The notes beneath the pieces were generated by a model, which worked only from the letters and a program-made list of their open reading frames with translations, was not told the DNA's origin and ran no database searches. A DNA stretch of 64,000 bases from an uncultured Candidatus Melainabacteria bacterium (GTDB taxonomy: Bacteria > Cyanobacteriota > Vampirovibrionia > Gastranaerophilales > Gastranaerophilaceae): NCBI GenBank assembly GCA_947090755.1, contig CAMUPF010000001.1, positions 1-64,000 on the forward strand, read 5' to 3'. Below are positions 34,272 through 42,206 of the stretch, in pieces. Positions within the stretch are counted from its first letter, which is position 1, and the number at the start of each line of letters is the position of its first letter. Made by a program: the position numbers and the translations under genes.

Positions 34272-35990
34272 TTTGACTTCTTCGATTATTTTTGCGGCCG
34301 CCGCTTCCGGTGTCAGGTTTTCCATTTCACCGGTTGAACGGGTTTTGAATTCAACAAGTCCTTCTGCGATTGTTTTACCAACAGTTACGCGGAACGGGAA
34401 GCCGATAAGGTCCGCATCTTTGAATTTTACGCCTGCACGCTCGTCACGGTCGTCGATTACGACTTCTATGCCGGCGTTTTGCAGTTCGTTATAGATTTTT
34501 TCTGCGACTTGCATTTGAAGTTCGTCTTTTGTACTTACCGGAATAACGATTGCATGATATGGTGCGATTGCAATCGGCCATTTGATACCGTGCTCGTCGT
34601 TATGCGCTTCAACTGCCGCAGCGGCTGTTCTTGAAATTCCGATACCGTAGCAGCCCATAATATAAGGTTTTGTTTTACCGTCAGCGTCAGTGTAAACGGC
34701 GTTCATTGGTTTTGAATATTTTGTGCCGAGTTTGAAAATGTTACCGACTTCAATACCTTTAGTTACGAATAACGGTTTGCCGCATTCAGGACAGAAGTCA
34801 CCTTGTTCAACAAGTCTGATATCAGTCACGATTTCCGGCATTTGAATATCTGCTCCGAAGTTTGCCCCAACCATGTGCTTGTCTTTTTGATTTACGCCGA
34901 CAACAAAGTTTTTCAAATCTTTGACGGTTTCATCTGCAACGATTGTAATGTTTTTCATTCCGTTTGGTCCGATGAACCCTTTTGCCGCATCAAAACCGTT
35001 TTCCTGCATAAGTTCTTCGATTTCTGCCGCAACTGCGATTCTGATATCCATTGCACCGACTGCGTTCATAAGTTTGGTTTCTTCAACGGTTCTGTCTGCA
35101 CGGATAAGTGCAAGAACAGGTTTTTTGTCAGCAATATAGACAAGAGTTTTTAAAATTACGGTTGGTTCTATGTGTAAAAATTCACAGAGTTCATCAATAG
35201 AATGTGTGTTTGGCGTGTCGATAATTTCAGCTTTAGACCATTTGCCGGTCGTGTTTACAGCCGGAAGGTTTGAAACCGCGTGGTTAGAGTTTGCGGAGTA
35301 ATCGCAGGAGTTGCAGTAGAAAACATCGTTTTCACCGGCGTCAGTGTCTGTAATTACCATAAATTCGTGTGAAACGCTTCCGCCGATTGCGCCTGAATCT
35401 GATTGAACCATTTTTGTTTCAAGTCCGCAGCGTTCAAAGATTCTGGTGTATGCGCGGGCCATATTTTGATATTCTTTATCAAGTCCTTCTTCTGAAGTGT
35501 CGAAGCTGTATGCGTCTTTCATGATAAATTCGCGGCCTCTTAAAAGTCCGTATCTCGGGCGGACTTCATCGCGGAATTTTGACTGTATCTGATATAAGTT
35601 TACAGGCATTTGTTTATATGATTTTAGTCCGTCGCGTGCAATAGACGTGATAACTTCTTCGTGCGTAGGGCCCAGACACATAACGCGATCGTGGCGGTCT
35701 TTTAATCTCATAAGTTCTTTACCGTAAGCATCCCAGCGGCCGGATTCCTGCCAGAGTTCCTGCGGCTGAACGAACGGCATTAAAAGTTCTTGTGCGCCTG
35801 CGTCGTCCATTTCTTCACGAACGATTGTTTCAACTTTTTTCAAAACTCTCCACATTAAAGGTAAAAAGTTGTAAACGCCGCTGGTTAATTTTCTGATATA
35901 ACCTGCGCGTGCGAGCATTTTATGTGAAATAACTTCCGCGTCAGACGGAAATTCACGTAACGTTTGTACAAATAATTTAGACATTTTCAT
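34233..35990 (-). CDS. proS: Proline--tRNA ligase
   Basis: Class II synthetase charging tRNA-Pro, of the bacterial type with a YbaK-like editing insertion. 585 aa. Motifs: TSGVYNFLPLMWRVLKKVE, RFRDEVRPRYGLLRGREFIMKDAYSFD, the editing insert at about 240-395 (LIRADRTVEETKL, FIGPNG) and MGCYGIGISRTAAA. Two close ATGs (35990, 35984); AGAGGA 9 nt before the first favours it. The extreme C-terminus (KAVLRHLPSSLT) is encoded by a dispersed repeat and is probably not native. It lies between pilin copies 2 and 3. Confidence 0.97.
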   Translation of the reverse strand: MKMSKLFVQTLREFPSDAEVISHKMLARAGYIRKLTSGVYNFLPLMWRVLKKVETIVREEMDDAGAQELLMPFVQPQELWQESGRWDAYGKELMRLKDRHDRVMCLGPTHEEVITSIARDGLKSYKQMPVNLYQIQSKFRDEVRPRYGLLRGREFIMKDAYSFDTSEEGLDKEYQNMARAYTRIFERCGLETKMVQSDSGAIGGSVSHEFMVITDTDAGENDVFYCNSCDYSANSNHAVSNLPAVNTTGKWSKAEIIDTPNTHSIDELCEFLHIEPTVILKTLVYIADKKPVLALIRADRTVEETKLMNAVGAMDIRIAVAAEIEELMQENGFDAAKGFIGPNGMKNITIVADETVKDLKNFVVGVNQKDKHMVGANFGADIQMPEIVTDIRLVEQGDFCPECGKPLFVTKGIEVGNIFKLGTKYSKPMNAVYTDADGKTKPYIMGCYGIGISRTAAAAVEAHNDEHGIKWPIAIAPYHAIVIPVSTKDELQMQVAEKIYNELQNAGIEVVIDDRDERAGVKFKDADLIGFPFRVTVGKTIAEGLVEFKTRSTGEMENLTPEAAAAKIIEEVKKAVLRHLPSSLT

Positions 35991-36042
35991 AATGTTAATT
36001 CCTCTGCTTCTATTTTAATATTTTAATGTTAGCACAAAAACA

Positions 36043-36071
36043 TTGACATGAATAAAAACATGTTACATAAT
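36043..36071 (+). promoter_or_regulatory. Promoter of pilin copy 3
   Basis: TTGACA (36043-36048), 17-nt spacer, CATAAT (36066-36071), with the AACATGTTA word before the -10. Nearly identical to 54626-54654. Confidence 0.75.
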
Positions 36072-36084
36072 GAGGGTAAATGAA

Positions 36085-36141
36085 AGCCGCCTGAGGCGGT
36101 ACTACAATTGAACCCGAGTGAAACTTGGGAGAAAGGAATTT
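36085..36141 (+). promoter_or_regulatory. Structured 5'UTR of pilin copy 3
   Basis: Hairpin 1 CCGCC-TGA-GGCGG (36087-36099); hairpin 2 CCCGAGT-GAA-ACTTGGG (36113-36129), directly followed by the GAGAAAGGA ribosome site. Copy 4 has the same layout with compensatory changes in hairpin 1. Confidence 0.65.
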
Positions 36142-36184
36142 ATGAAAAACGGTATTGTAAGTATTTATGCAGGGGGGGGGGGGG
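36142..36184 (+). repeat. Prepilin leader start and 13-G slippage tract (copy 3, OFF)
   Basis: ATG at 36142 with a strong AGAAAGGA site; codons MKNGIVSIYA run into 13 G (36172-36184). At this length the frame ends in GGGGASLR-stop. With 12 G it continues into the pilin. Confidence 0.8.
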
Positions 36185-37240
36185 CCTCTCTTAGGTAAAG
36201 TGAGTGGGGCGTTCGCGCCTAATGTCATGCTGAACTTGTTTCAGCATCTATCCCGTGTTGCGTCATTGGACAGATCCCGAAACAAGTTCGGGATGACGAT
36301 AAAAGGATTCACAATGGCGGAAATCCTTTTATCCCTAACAATCATCGGGGTGGTTGCTGCGATAACATTGCCGAGTTTGACCGGTAATATTAACGAACGC
36401 ACTTGGAACACGCAGCGAAAAGCGCTTTATGCAAGATTTAGTCAGGCTATCGCGCTAATGCCGGCACTAAATGGTTACGGAACTTTGGCCGAAGGCAACG
36501 AGTCAACGTCAGCCGTAGACACGGCCGCTGAAACCTTCGTCACCGAAGGCTTATCAAAAGTTTTGAAGATTAACAACATTTGTGATTCTGAAAATTTACA
36601 GGATTGTGGGCTGGCAAGCAAAATAACACTTTTGAACGGCTCAACAAAAGCTTTCCCGAAAAAAATGAGTGAGTTAAACTCTTTGTTGACAAGTAATTCG
36701 TTAATGTTTGACACAAAAGCGGCAGCGTTTGAAACTCAAAACGGGGAAAGCATTGCGGTTTTTTATAATCCGAACTGTACTTCGGATATGAATGAAACTT
36801 CGGATTTTTATTCACAGCCTAAAATGTGCGCCAACTTTATCTATGACTTGAACGGTAGTAAAGGTCCTAACACTTTTGGCAAAGATTTGTGGATAATGAC
36901 GGCATTATATTCTTCTGATAGTGTTGTGGTTGCACCAGTTTCTACCACTTCGGATACAGCAACTCCTTCTGCAATTCAAATGTCGATGAATATTAACAAA
37001 AAATGTACAGCTATAGACAGCGATAGCAGATTACCAAATAGAGAAGAATTGGCTTCGCTATTTTATAATAAAGATTTAGTGACATTTAAGTCCTCAGTAG
37101 GCAACACTCCGGAAGATTTTTGGGCGGCACCTGTACAACCAACTTCAAGTACGGCATTCTGTTTACGCTTAAGTACCGGTAAATGGCTTCTGGGGTGTAC
37201 TGCTGGAAATGGTAGTGTTCGCTGTGTGAAACGCTGGTAA
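36167..37240 (+). CDS. Type IV prepilin-like protein, copy 3 (phase OFF from its main start)
   Basis: The listed frame starts at an internal ATG (36167) that lies just before the G run and is in frame at 13 G, but it has no ribosome site. The proper start is 36142. With 12 G the leader would be 55 residues ending in G|FTMAE, long for a prepilin; about 25 of these residues are encoded by a palindromic repeat (36224-36297). The conserved helix and core follow. The tail has SRLPNREELASLFYN, FCLRLSTGKW and SVRCVKRW, DUF1566-like. Slippage could thus switch between strong and weak starts rather than fully on/off. A kinase gene starts 35 nt downstream. Confidence 0.8.
   Translation: MQGGGGPLLGKVSGAFAPNVMLNLFQHLSRVASLDRSRNKFGMTIKGFTMAEILLSLTIIGVVAAITLPSLTGNINERTWNTQRKALYARFSQAIALMPALNGYGTLAEGNESTSAVDTAAETFVTEGLSKVLKINNICDSENLQDCGLASKITLLNGSTKAFPKKMSELNSLLTSNSLMFDTKAAAFETQNGESIAVFYNPNCTSDMNETSDFYSQPKMCANFIYDLNGSKGPNTFGKDLWIMTALYSSDSVVVAPVSTTSDTATPSAIQMSMNINKKCTAIDSDSRLPNREELASLFYNKDLVTFKSSVGNTPEDFWAAPVQPTSSTAFCLRLSTGKWLLGCTAGNGSVRCVKRW
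36224..36297. repeat. Palindromic repeat element inside the copy 3 leader
   Basis: Two 26-nt imperfect inverted arms (36224-36249 and 36272-36297), each itself a hairpin (GCTGAA/TTTCAGC and CCCGAA/TTCGGG) with an AACTTGTT-type centre. This is a REP-like type I recognise as common in bacterial genomes. It is translated in frame in the ON state. Confidence 0.75.
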
Positions 37241-37269
37241 TTTACTTTTATGCCCAAATTTGATATAAT
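37241..37269 (+). promoter_or_regulatory. Promoter for the kinase gene, leaderless-type
   Basis: TTTACT (37241-37246), 17-nt spacer, TATAAT (37264-37269), then TGGCTT and the ATG at 37276. No ribosome site. Confidence 0.65.
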
Positions 37270-37275
37270 TGGCTT

Positions 37276-37995
37276 ATGAGTGAGAAATTTCAAGAGGATT
37301 TTATTTCGACTGTTAGTCACGAATTGAGAACTCCCCTGACTTCTATCAGGGGGTTTTCGCAAACCATGCTTAATTCGTGGGATAAACTGGATGATGAGAG
37401 CAAAAAAAAGTTTCTTAAAATTATTGAGGAACAGTCAAACAGGCTTATTCATCTTGTCGAAAATATGCTTGCGGTTACGAAATTGCAGGCTTGCAGTGAC
37501 AAATTTTTACTAAAAGAAGTCAGCCCGCGAAAGTTTATTGATACGGTTGTGGCAATTGTCGGAAATCAGTATAAAACCCGTAAGTTTCTTGTCAGCCAGT
37601 TTAAAAACCTGCCGTCTATCCTTGTTGATGAAGATAAATTTCAACAGGTTATGACAAATATTATCGAAAATTCTGCGAAGTATTCGTTTGAAAACACAAC
37701 GGTGACAATTGATTTGACGATTAAGGCCGATTTCGTATCTATAAAAGTGACTGATAACGGTTACGAAATCGACGAGAAAGATTATGAAAAGATTTTTCAG
37801 AAATTTTCGCGGCTGGATAACCCGCTTACACGGCAGGTTCAGGGAAACGGCCTCGGACTTTATATTACTAAAAATCTTGTTGAAAAAATGGACGGAAAGA
37901 TTATTGTTACCTCAAAAGATAATTTTACTTCTTTTGAAGTGCTTTTCCCTATTTACAATATTGAAAGGCAGGCGAGTTTTAAATGCGTACAGTAA
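37276..37995 (+). CDS. Sensor-less histidine kinase
   Basis: A 239-aa kinase with only HisKA (phospho-acceptor His in STVSHELRTPLTSIRG, ~residue 15) and HATPase_c domains; no sensor or membrane part. N box (NIIENSAKYS) and G2 (GNGLGLYI) are intact, but the G1 box reads DNGYEID instead of DxGxG, which may reduce ATP binding. It overlaps the following regulator by 13 nt, so the two form a pair. It starts just after pilin copy 3 but has its own promoter. Confidence 0.88.
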   Translation: MSEKFQEDFISTVSHELRTPLTSIRGFSQTMLNSWDKLDDESKKKFLKIIEEQSNRLIHLVENMLAVTKLQACSDKFLLKEVSPRKFIDTVVAIVGNQYKTRKFLVSQFKNLPSILVDEDKFQQVMTNIIENSAKYSFENTTVTIDLTIKADFVSIKVTDNGYEIDEKDYEKIFQKFSRLDNPLTRQVQGNGLGLYITKNLVEKMDGKIIVTSKDNFTSFEVLFPIYNIERQASFKCVQ

Positions 37996-39272
37996 CTTTG
38001 ATTATTGATAAACGAAAAGAGCTTTCAACAAAGTATAAAAAACTGTTGAAAGATAAGAACAATGATTGTTTTGTTACGAAAAATCTTATTTCTGCGATGA
38101 AGACTATTCAGGATTACGAACCGGATTTAATTTTGATATCTGATAGTATTGATAGCGATTTGCCGGATTATTGCAAGAAGATTCGTGCGCTGACTTATGA
38201 CACACGCCCTATTATTGTTGCGCTGTCAAAATCTGATGACATTGCAGACAGACTGGATATTTTAAGAAGCGGCGCGGATGATTTTATCAGCGAACCTGTC
38301 AATGCGGAAGAGTTTGTAATGCGTATTAAAGCCCATCTACGCCGTGAGTATGAGTCAAATCTTGATACTAAAAAGAGTCTGCCTAACCGCAGTTATTCTA
38401 TGCGTGCCCTAAAACGCATGATTGCCTCAAAAGAACCGCTTGCTGCGCTTCTTGTCAGTATTGATAACTTTTTTAATTATAAAGAAAATTATACGGAACT
38501 GGCGTCAGATAAACTTATTCAAACTTACTGGGCGATTATTAAATCTGCGATTGAAGAAGACGATTATTTCGGTGAAATCAAAGAAAATGAGTTTCTTATT
38601 ATAACAGATCGCGAAAAAGCTGAGGCAGTTGCTAATTATTTGATTTATGCGTTTGAAACTGTTTCGACAAAGTTTTACTCTATTGAGGACAATAAACGCG
38701 GCTATATGATGATGAAAGGCGATAATCAAGCCGGACGTCGTTCTAATTTTGTTCATACGACAATCGGTGTTGTGACAAATGAATTTGTTCCATATAAAGA
38801 CGCGGCGCAACTCTTTAATGCTCTTGTACAAATCCATAAACTTGCAAAATTTCCGTCAAAATCTAATTATTTAATCGAACGGCCGCAGATTTCGGGTGAA
38901 ACCTCCATTGATTTTACGGTGAATAAGCGCGTGATAATAAGCGAAAAAGACGAGGCGCTTACTGTATTATTGAAGACAATTCTTGATTTGCAAGGTTATG
39001 AAGCGGAGATTCTTTCAGACGCAGACAAGATTCTGGAAGCCACAGAGCCGCCGGCGCTTATTATTTTGGACGCGGGTGAACTTGAAACATTAGAAGGACT
39101 TTCACATTGTAAGAATATCAAATCGCGCTTTGCCGCTTCAAAAGTGATTCTAACCTCTATCCTGCACGATAAGGAATTAGTTTTAAACAGCGGTGCTGAT
39201 TTATATTTACCAAAGCCATACGAACTTTCAACACTTATTAAATGGGTAGAAACCCTTATGCGGGAAGTCTAA
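37983..39272 (+). CDS. Response regulator: REC - degenerate GGDEF-like - REC
   Basis: 429 aa. Receiver 1 (1-120) ends in a normal alpha5 (SGADDFISEPVNAEEFVMRIKAHLRR), but its phospho-acceptor region reads LILISDSIDSD, with Ser where Asp is expected. The middle (~130-300) looks like a nucleotide-cyclase fold without a GGDEF motif. Receiver 2 (~310-429) keeps PALIILDAGE and LYLPKPYELSTL. There is no DNA-binding domain. Probably partner of the preceding kinase. The output mechanism is unknown; the degenerate middle domain could bind a nucleotide or protein. Confidence 0.8.
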   Translation: MRTVTLIIDKRKELSTKYKKLLKDKNNDCFVTKNLISAMKTIQDYEPDLILISDSIDSDLPDYCKKIRALTYDTRPIIVALSKSDDIADRLDILRSGADDFISEPVNAEEFVMRIKAHLRREYESNLDTKKSLPNRSYSMRALKRMIASKEPLAALLVSIDNFFNYKENYTELASDKLIQTYWAIIKSAIEEDDYFGEIKENEFLIITDREKAEAVANYLIYAFETVSTKFYSIEDNKRGYMMMKGDNQAGRRSNFVHTTIGVVTNEFVPYKDAAQLFNALVQIHKLAKFPSKSNYLIERPQISGETSIDFTVNKRVIISEKDEALTVLLKTILDLQGYEAEILSDADKILEATEPPALIILDAGELETLEGLSHCKNIKSRFAASKVILTSILHDKELVLNSGADLYLPKPYELSTLIKWVETLMREV

Positions 39273-39281
39273 AGGCTCATC

Positions 39282-39353
39282 TTGTAACAAAACTTAATAA
39301 TCTAAAACAAAAAAGGCAATTTTCACAAAACCAAATACTTTATATAAGTGTAA
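39282..39353 (+). promoter_or_regulatory. TTGTAACAAA motif and CTTTATATAAG element
   Basis: TTGTAACAAAA at 39282-39292 and ACTTTATATAAGTGTAA at about 39337-39353, upstream of the 172-aa gene. Similar pairs precede the genes at 26898 and 56004. Confidence 0.35.
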
Positions 39354-39398
39354 AAGGTTACAAAGGTTAGTTTAAAAAGTTATTGGTAGGTGATTGCT

Positions 39399-39914
39399 AT
39401 GTGTCTCTTTATGATACTGACGCGTAAGTTATTCCTCATACGTCAAAAGTATGATGTGAACGCAAAAATCATGAATATAACAAGGAAGATTACGGATCTT
39501 CAGAGATACGCTTCGAACATCGCTGACGGTAAGGTTTCCGCTCAAGAGATGTACGATGTTCCGACAAAACTTTTCGGACGTCAATCAATCTTCCAACAAT
39601 ATGCTCATAACAGGTCATTACAAATGGCTAATATGCAGATGGCGACAATGGCGCCGATGATGGCTATGCAAATGCAGAACGTCAATCCGCAGTATCAAGC
39701 TCTTTATCAGCAAAATATGTTTATGAATTTATACAAAGAAGCCCGCAAAGAGGCCGCGCAAGAAGAACAAAAACTTCTCAATGAACAGGAAAAAGAACTT
39801 GTTCTTGAAAAAGAAAAACTTCAAGCGTTAGCTCAAGAGTACGACGTTGAACTTAAAGGTCTTAACGAAGCAATGCCTCGGGCGTTTGAAATAGTGAAAC
39901 CGAATATAGCGTAG
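39399..39914 (+). CDS. Unknown Met/Gln-rich helical protein
   Basis: Not recognised. ATG 39399 (MCLFMILTRK) has TAGGTGA upstream; a GTG at 39390 is also possible. Residues ~70-110 are rich in Met, Gln and Asn (MANMQMATMAPMMAMQMQN), followed by a charged coiled coil (KEARKEAAQEEQKLLNEQEKEL). No signal peptide. Probably a structural lineage-type protein. Confidence 0.6.
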   Translation: MCLFMILTRKLFLIRQKYDVNAKIMNITRKITDLQRYASNIADGKVSAQEMYDVPTKLFGRQSIFQQYAHNRSLQMANMQMATMAPMMAMQMQNVNPQYQALYQQNMFMNLYKEARKEAAQEEQKLLNEQEKELVLEKEKLQALAQEYDVELKGLNEAMPRAFEIVKPNIA

Positions 39915-40016
39915 TTAGTGTGTGTTGAAAACGTGAAGTAGTGTAGTTTGCTTAAATTTTTATTCCTAATTTATTTATAAGATAAAATCTTATCCTATCC
40001 TTAACTAACCATTTTT

Positions 40017-40040
40017 AAGGCCGAAATTTTTCGGCCTTTT
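40017..40040. terminator. Bidirectional terminator
   Basis: AAGGCCGAAA/TTTCGGCCTT stem with T run, between convergent genes. Confidence 0.85.
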
Positions 40041-40045
40041 CATTT

Positions 40046-40852
40046 TTATTTTGCTTTTTGTGCAAGTTTAAATTTTATTAATTTGTTCAGAATTCCTTGC
40101 GGCAGGTGAGATATAAGTTCTGCCGCTTTGGCGTCAAGGCCGACGGTATAACTCGGGCGCGGATTTTTCGCACTGTCGGCTTTTATAACAGTTTGAACCA
40201 CTTTTTCAACCGGTAAACCTTTAACCCCGTTTGCTTTCGCATTCTTGACCATAAATTTTATTTCTTTGTTGTAGTCAGTGCAGGTTGAAAAAGATTTTTC
40301 GTTTTCGTTGATGGATTTTTCCCAGAGTGGAGTCGCGATAGCCCCCGGTTTAATAGAAATAACTTTAATATCCTTTTTTATTTCAAGCTGTAATGCGTTA
40401 AACATTATATCCAGTGCGCGTTTTGACGCCCCGTAAGGTGCGATAAATGGGAATATTCCGAAACTCGACATTGAACTAATATTGATGATTTTGCCGCCAT
40501 CAAGTATTGGCAAAAGGCGCTGCGAAAGGTCAATGTGTGCAAAAACATTTACTTCAAACTGCCGCCGGAGTTCATCGACTGGTAAATGTTCCATTGCGCC
40601 TGCGACAACACAGCCCGAAACATTTATAAGCGTATCAATTTTATCGGTCTTTGATTTTATAAATTCTGCAGCCTGAGCGATTGATTCAGGCCTGTTCGAG
40701 TCAATAAAAAACGGGATTGCCTGAGCAGGCAATTCGTTGAGTTTCTCGGCATTCCGGTAGCCGGCAAAAACTGTGTTATTAATAGCAAAATATTCGCATA
40801 GAGCCTTGCCGATTCCGGATGTCGCGCCTGTTATTATATAAATCTTTTTCAT
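40046..40852 (-). CDS. Short-chain dehydrogenase/reductase
   Basis: Classical SDR, 268 aa, NAD(P)-dependent oxidoreductase of unknown substrate. Nucleotide-binding TGATSGIGKAL at the N-terminus, NVSGC near 80, Ser in NISSMSSFG and the active-site YGASK. C-terminal SKPGAIATPLWEKS matches SDRs acting on larger hydrophobic or retinol-like substrates, but this cannot be fixed. GAGGT site before the ATG. Confidence 0.92.
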   Translation of the reverse strand: MKKIYIITGATSGIGKALCEYFAINNTVFAGYRNAEKLNELPAQAIPFFIDSNRPESIAQAAEFIKSKTDKIDTLINVSGCVVAGAMEHLPVDELRRQFEVNVFAHIDLSQRLLPILDGGKIINISSMSSFGIFPFIAPYGASKRALDIMFNALQLEIKKDIKVISIKPGAIATPLWEKSINENEKSFSTCTDYNKEIKFMVKNAKANGVKGLPVEKVVQTVIKADSAKNPRPSYTVGLDAKAAELISHLPQGILNKLIKFKLAQKAK

Positions 40853-40873
40853 GTTCTATACCTCTTAAAAATA

Positions 40874-40905
40874 AAACGGGAAGTTTATGGGGGGACTTCC
40901 CGTTT
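40874..40905 (-). terminator. Terminator of the rubrerythrin gene
   Basis: AAACGGGAAGT/ACTTCCCGTTT perfect 11-bp stem; on the minus strand followed by TTTTATTTTT. Confidence 0.85.
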
Positions 40906-40929
40906 GAGTATAGCACATAGAAAGGATGA

Positions 40930-41469
40930 TTAATAGTTTTCGCTATGCTCCATAAAGTATCCTTGAGGATGTCCGCAAACCGGACATTTGTTGGGAGCTT
41001 CGCAGGAACGGCATAAAAAGCCGCATTTTGAACATTCCCATAAAATTTCTTCTTCTTTTTTGAACATAGTTTTGTCTTCGATTTCTTCTAAAAACGCTTC
41101 AAAACGTTCGTGGTGCATGCCTTCGATTTCAGCAACATGACTAAACTGCATTGCGATTTCGCGGAAACCTTCTTCTTCGGCTTCTTTTGCAAATGTTGGA
41201 TACATCGTGAAATGTTCATAAGCTTCATTTTCAATGCAATCTTTAAGGTTTGTTATTGTATCGGAGATGTTGCCGTCGTGAAGATGTTTAAACCAAACTT
41301 TTGCGTGTTCTTTTTCGTTGTCTGCCGTTTCTTCATAAATCTTTGAAAGTTCTACATAGCCTGCCTTTTTAGCTTCAGACGCATAAAAAGTATATTTGTT
41401 CCTTGCGTGTGCTTCGCCTGTGAACGCAGTCAATAAATTTTTTTCTGTTTTTGAACCGTGAAAATCCAT
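40930..41469 (-). CDS. rbr: Rubrerythrin
   Basis: Non-haem iron peroxidase protecting anaerobes from hydrogen peroxide. The N-terminal ferritin-like domain carries the diiron ligands (GEAHARNKYTFYASEA, EETADNEKEHAKVW, and EIEGMHHERFEAFLEEI). The C-terminal rubredoxin domain reads CSKCGFLCRSCEAPNKCPVCGHP, with four metal cysteines and an extra Cys pair. 179 aa, normal length. Strong AAGGAGG site. Monocistronic, with its own terminator. Confidence 0.96.
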   Translation of the reverse strand: MDFHGSKTEKNLLTAFTGEAHARNKYTFYASEAKKAGYVELSKIYEETADNEKEHAKVWFKHLHDGNISDTITNLKDCIENEAYEHFTMYPTFAKEAEEEGFREIAMQFSHVAEIEGMHHERFEAFLEEIEDKTMFKKEEEILWECSKCGFLCRSCEAPNKCPVCGHPQGYFMEHSENY

Positions 41470-41580
41470 TTTGTCCTCCTTAGTGTATTTGAATTATAAA
41501 ATTTCAGTGTGTATTTTACATAAGTAAACATAGTTAGTTTAGTCAGGCAATTTTTGGCCGGATTTTGTTTTACTAAAAGT

Positions 41581-41853
41581 ATGGCAGTAGTGTGTTCTGA
41601 TAACAGTCATATGAAAAATCCGAAATGGAGTGTCGGCGTGTTGAATGTTCCGAATTCGCACCCGAATGTTGTGCTGTATTCACCGCGAAAAGCAGAACAT
41701 GATTTCAGACAAATGGATCAGGATATATACGAAAGCCGTGGAAAATATTCTTATCTGGATAATAAGAAAACGCCCAAATCTTTGTGGGTATTTCTTGGAT
41801 TAGGCGGCGGTTTCGGGCTTTATAAACTTGTGCGTTTTTTGATGAAAAAATAA
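41581..41853 (+). CDS. Small unknown protein with C-terminal hydrophobic segment
   Basis: Not recognised. ATG 41581 (MAVVCSDNSHMKN) gives 90 aa; the frame extends back to 41554. Polar N-terminal two thirds and a C-terminal hydrophobic stretch (LWVFLGLGGGFGLYKLVRFLM), possibly a tail anchor. No clear ribosome site. Confidence 0.5.
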   Translation: MAVVCSDNSHMKNPKWSVGVLNVPNSHPNVVLYSPRKAEHDFRQMDQDIYESRGKYSYLDNKKTPKSLWVFLGLGGGFGLYKLVRFLMKK

Positions 41854-41909
41854 TTTCTCATGCCTGCTTTTTGTGATAGAGTATATACTATAAGAGTTAA
41901 TATTTTGGG

Positions 41910-41957
41910 AGCCGATATGACGGGTATTTTAATGCCCGAAATTTTATCGGCTTTTCT
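41910..41957 (+). terminator. Nested hairpin terminator; rest of the gap to uvrB
   Basis: Outer AGCCGAT/ATCGGCT stem enclosing CGGGTATT/AATGCCCG, followed by TTTTCTTT. The remaining gap 41958-42206 holds a GC-rich foldable stretch (about 42079-42198) bounded by CCCGAAG/CTTCGGG, with CGATT/AATCG and CCTGC/GCAGG hairpins inside. I see no gene in it. Confidence 0.65.
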
Positions 41958-42206
41958 TTATATAGAATTTAGTCCGGGGCTTGAACATCTCACTCTTGTA
42001 TGTTAGAATGTTATTGCTCAGGGCGGATGTTAATTTTGTTCCTACATTTTTTATAAACGGGAGAATTGACTCTGACGAACCCGAAGTATACCCGCCGATT
42101 TTTTAATCGCCAGCGGGAAACGGAATGGTTCGAGGCGTTCACCCACCTGCGAGACCAGCAGGTAACAAAATCGCGTCCGCTTCGGGCTTTTATTTTATTT
42201 TTACTT

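Noticed and set aside
42066-42206. 47-codon N-terminal extension of UvrB
   Set aside because: The canonical UvrB N-terminus starts at 42207; the extension runs through a GC-rich hairpin region and has no homologous part.
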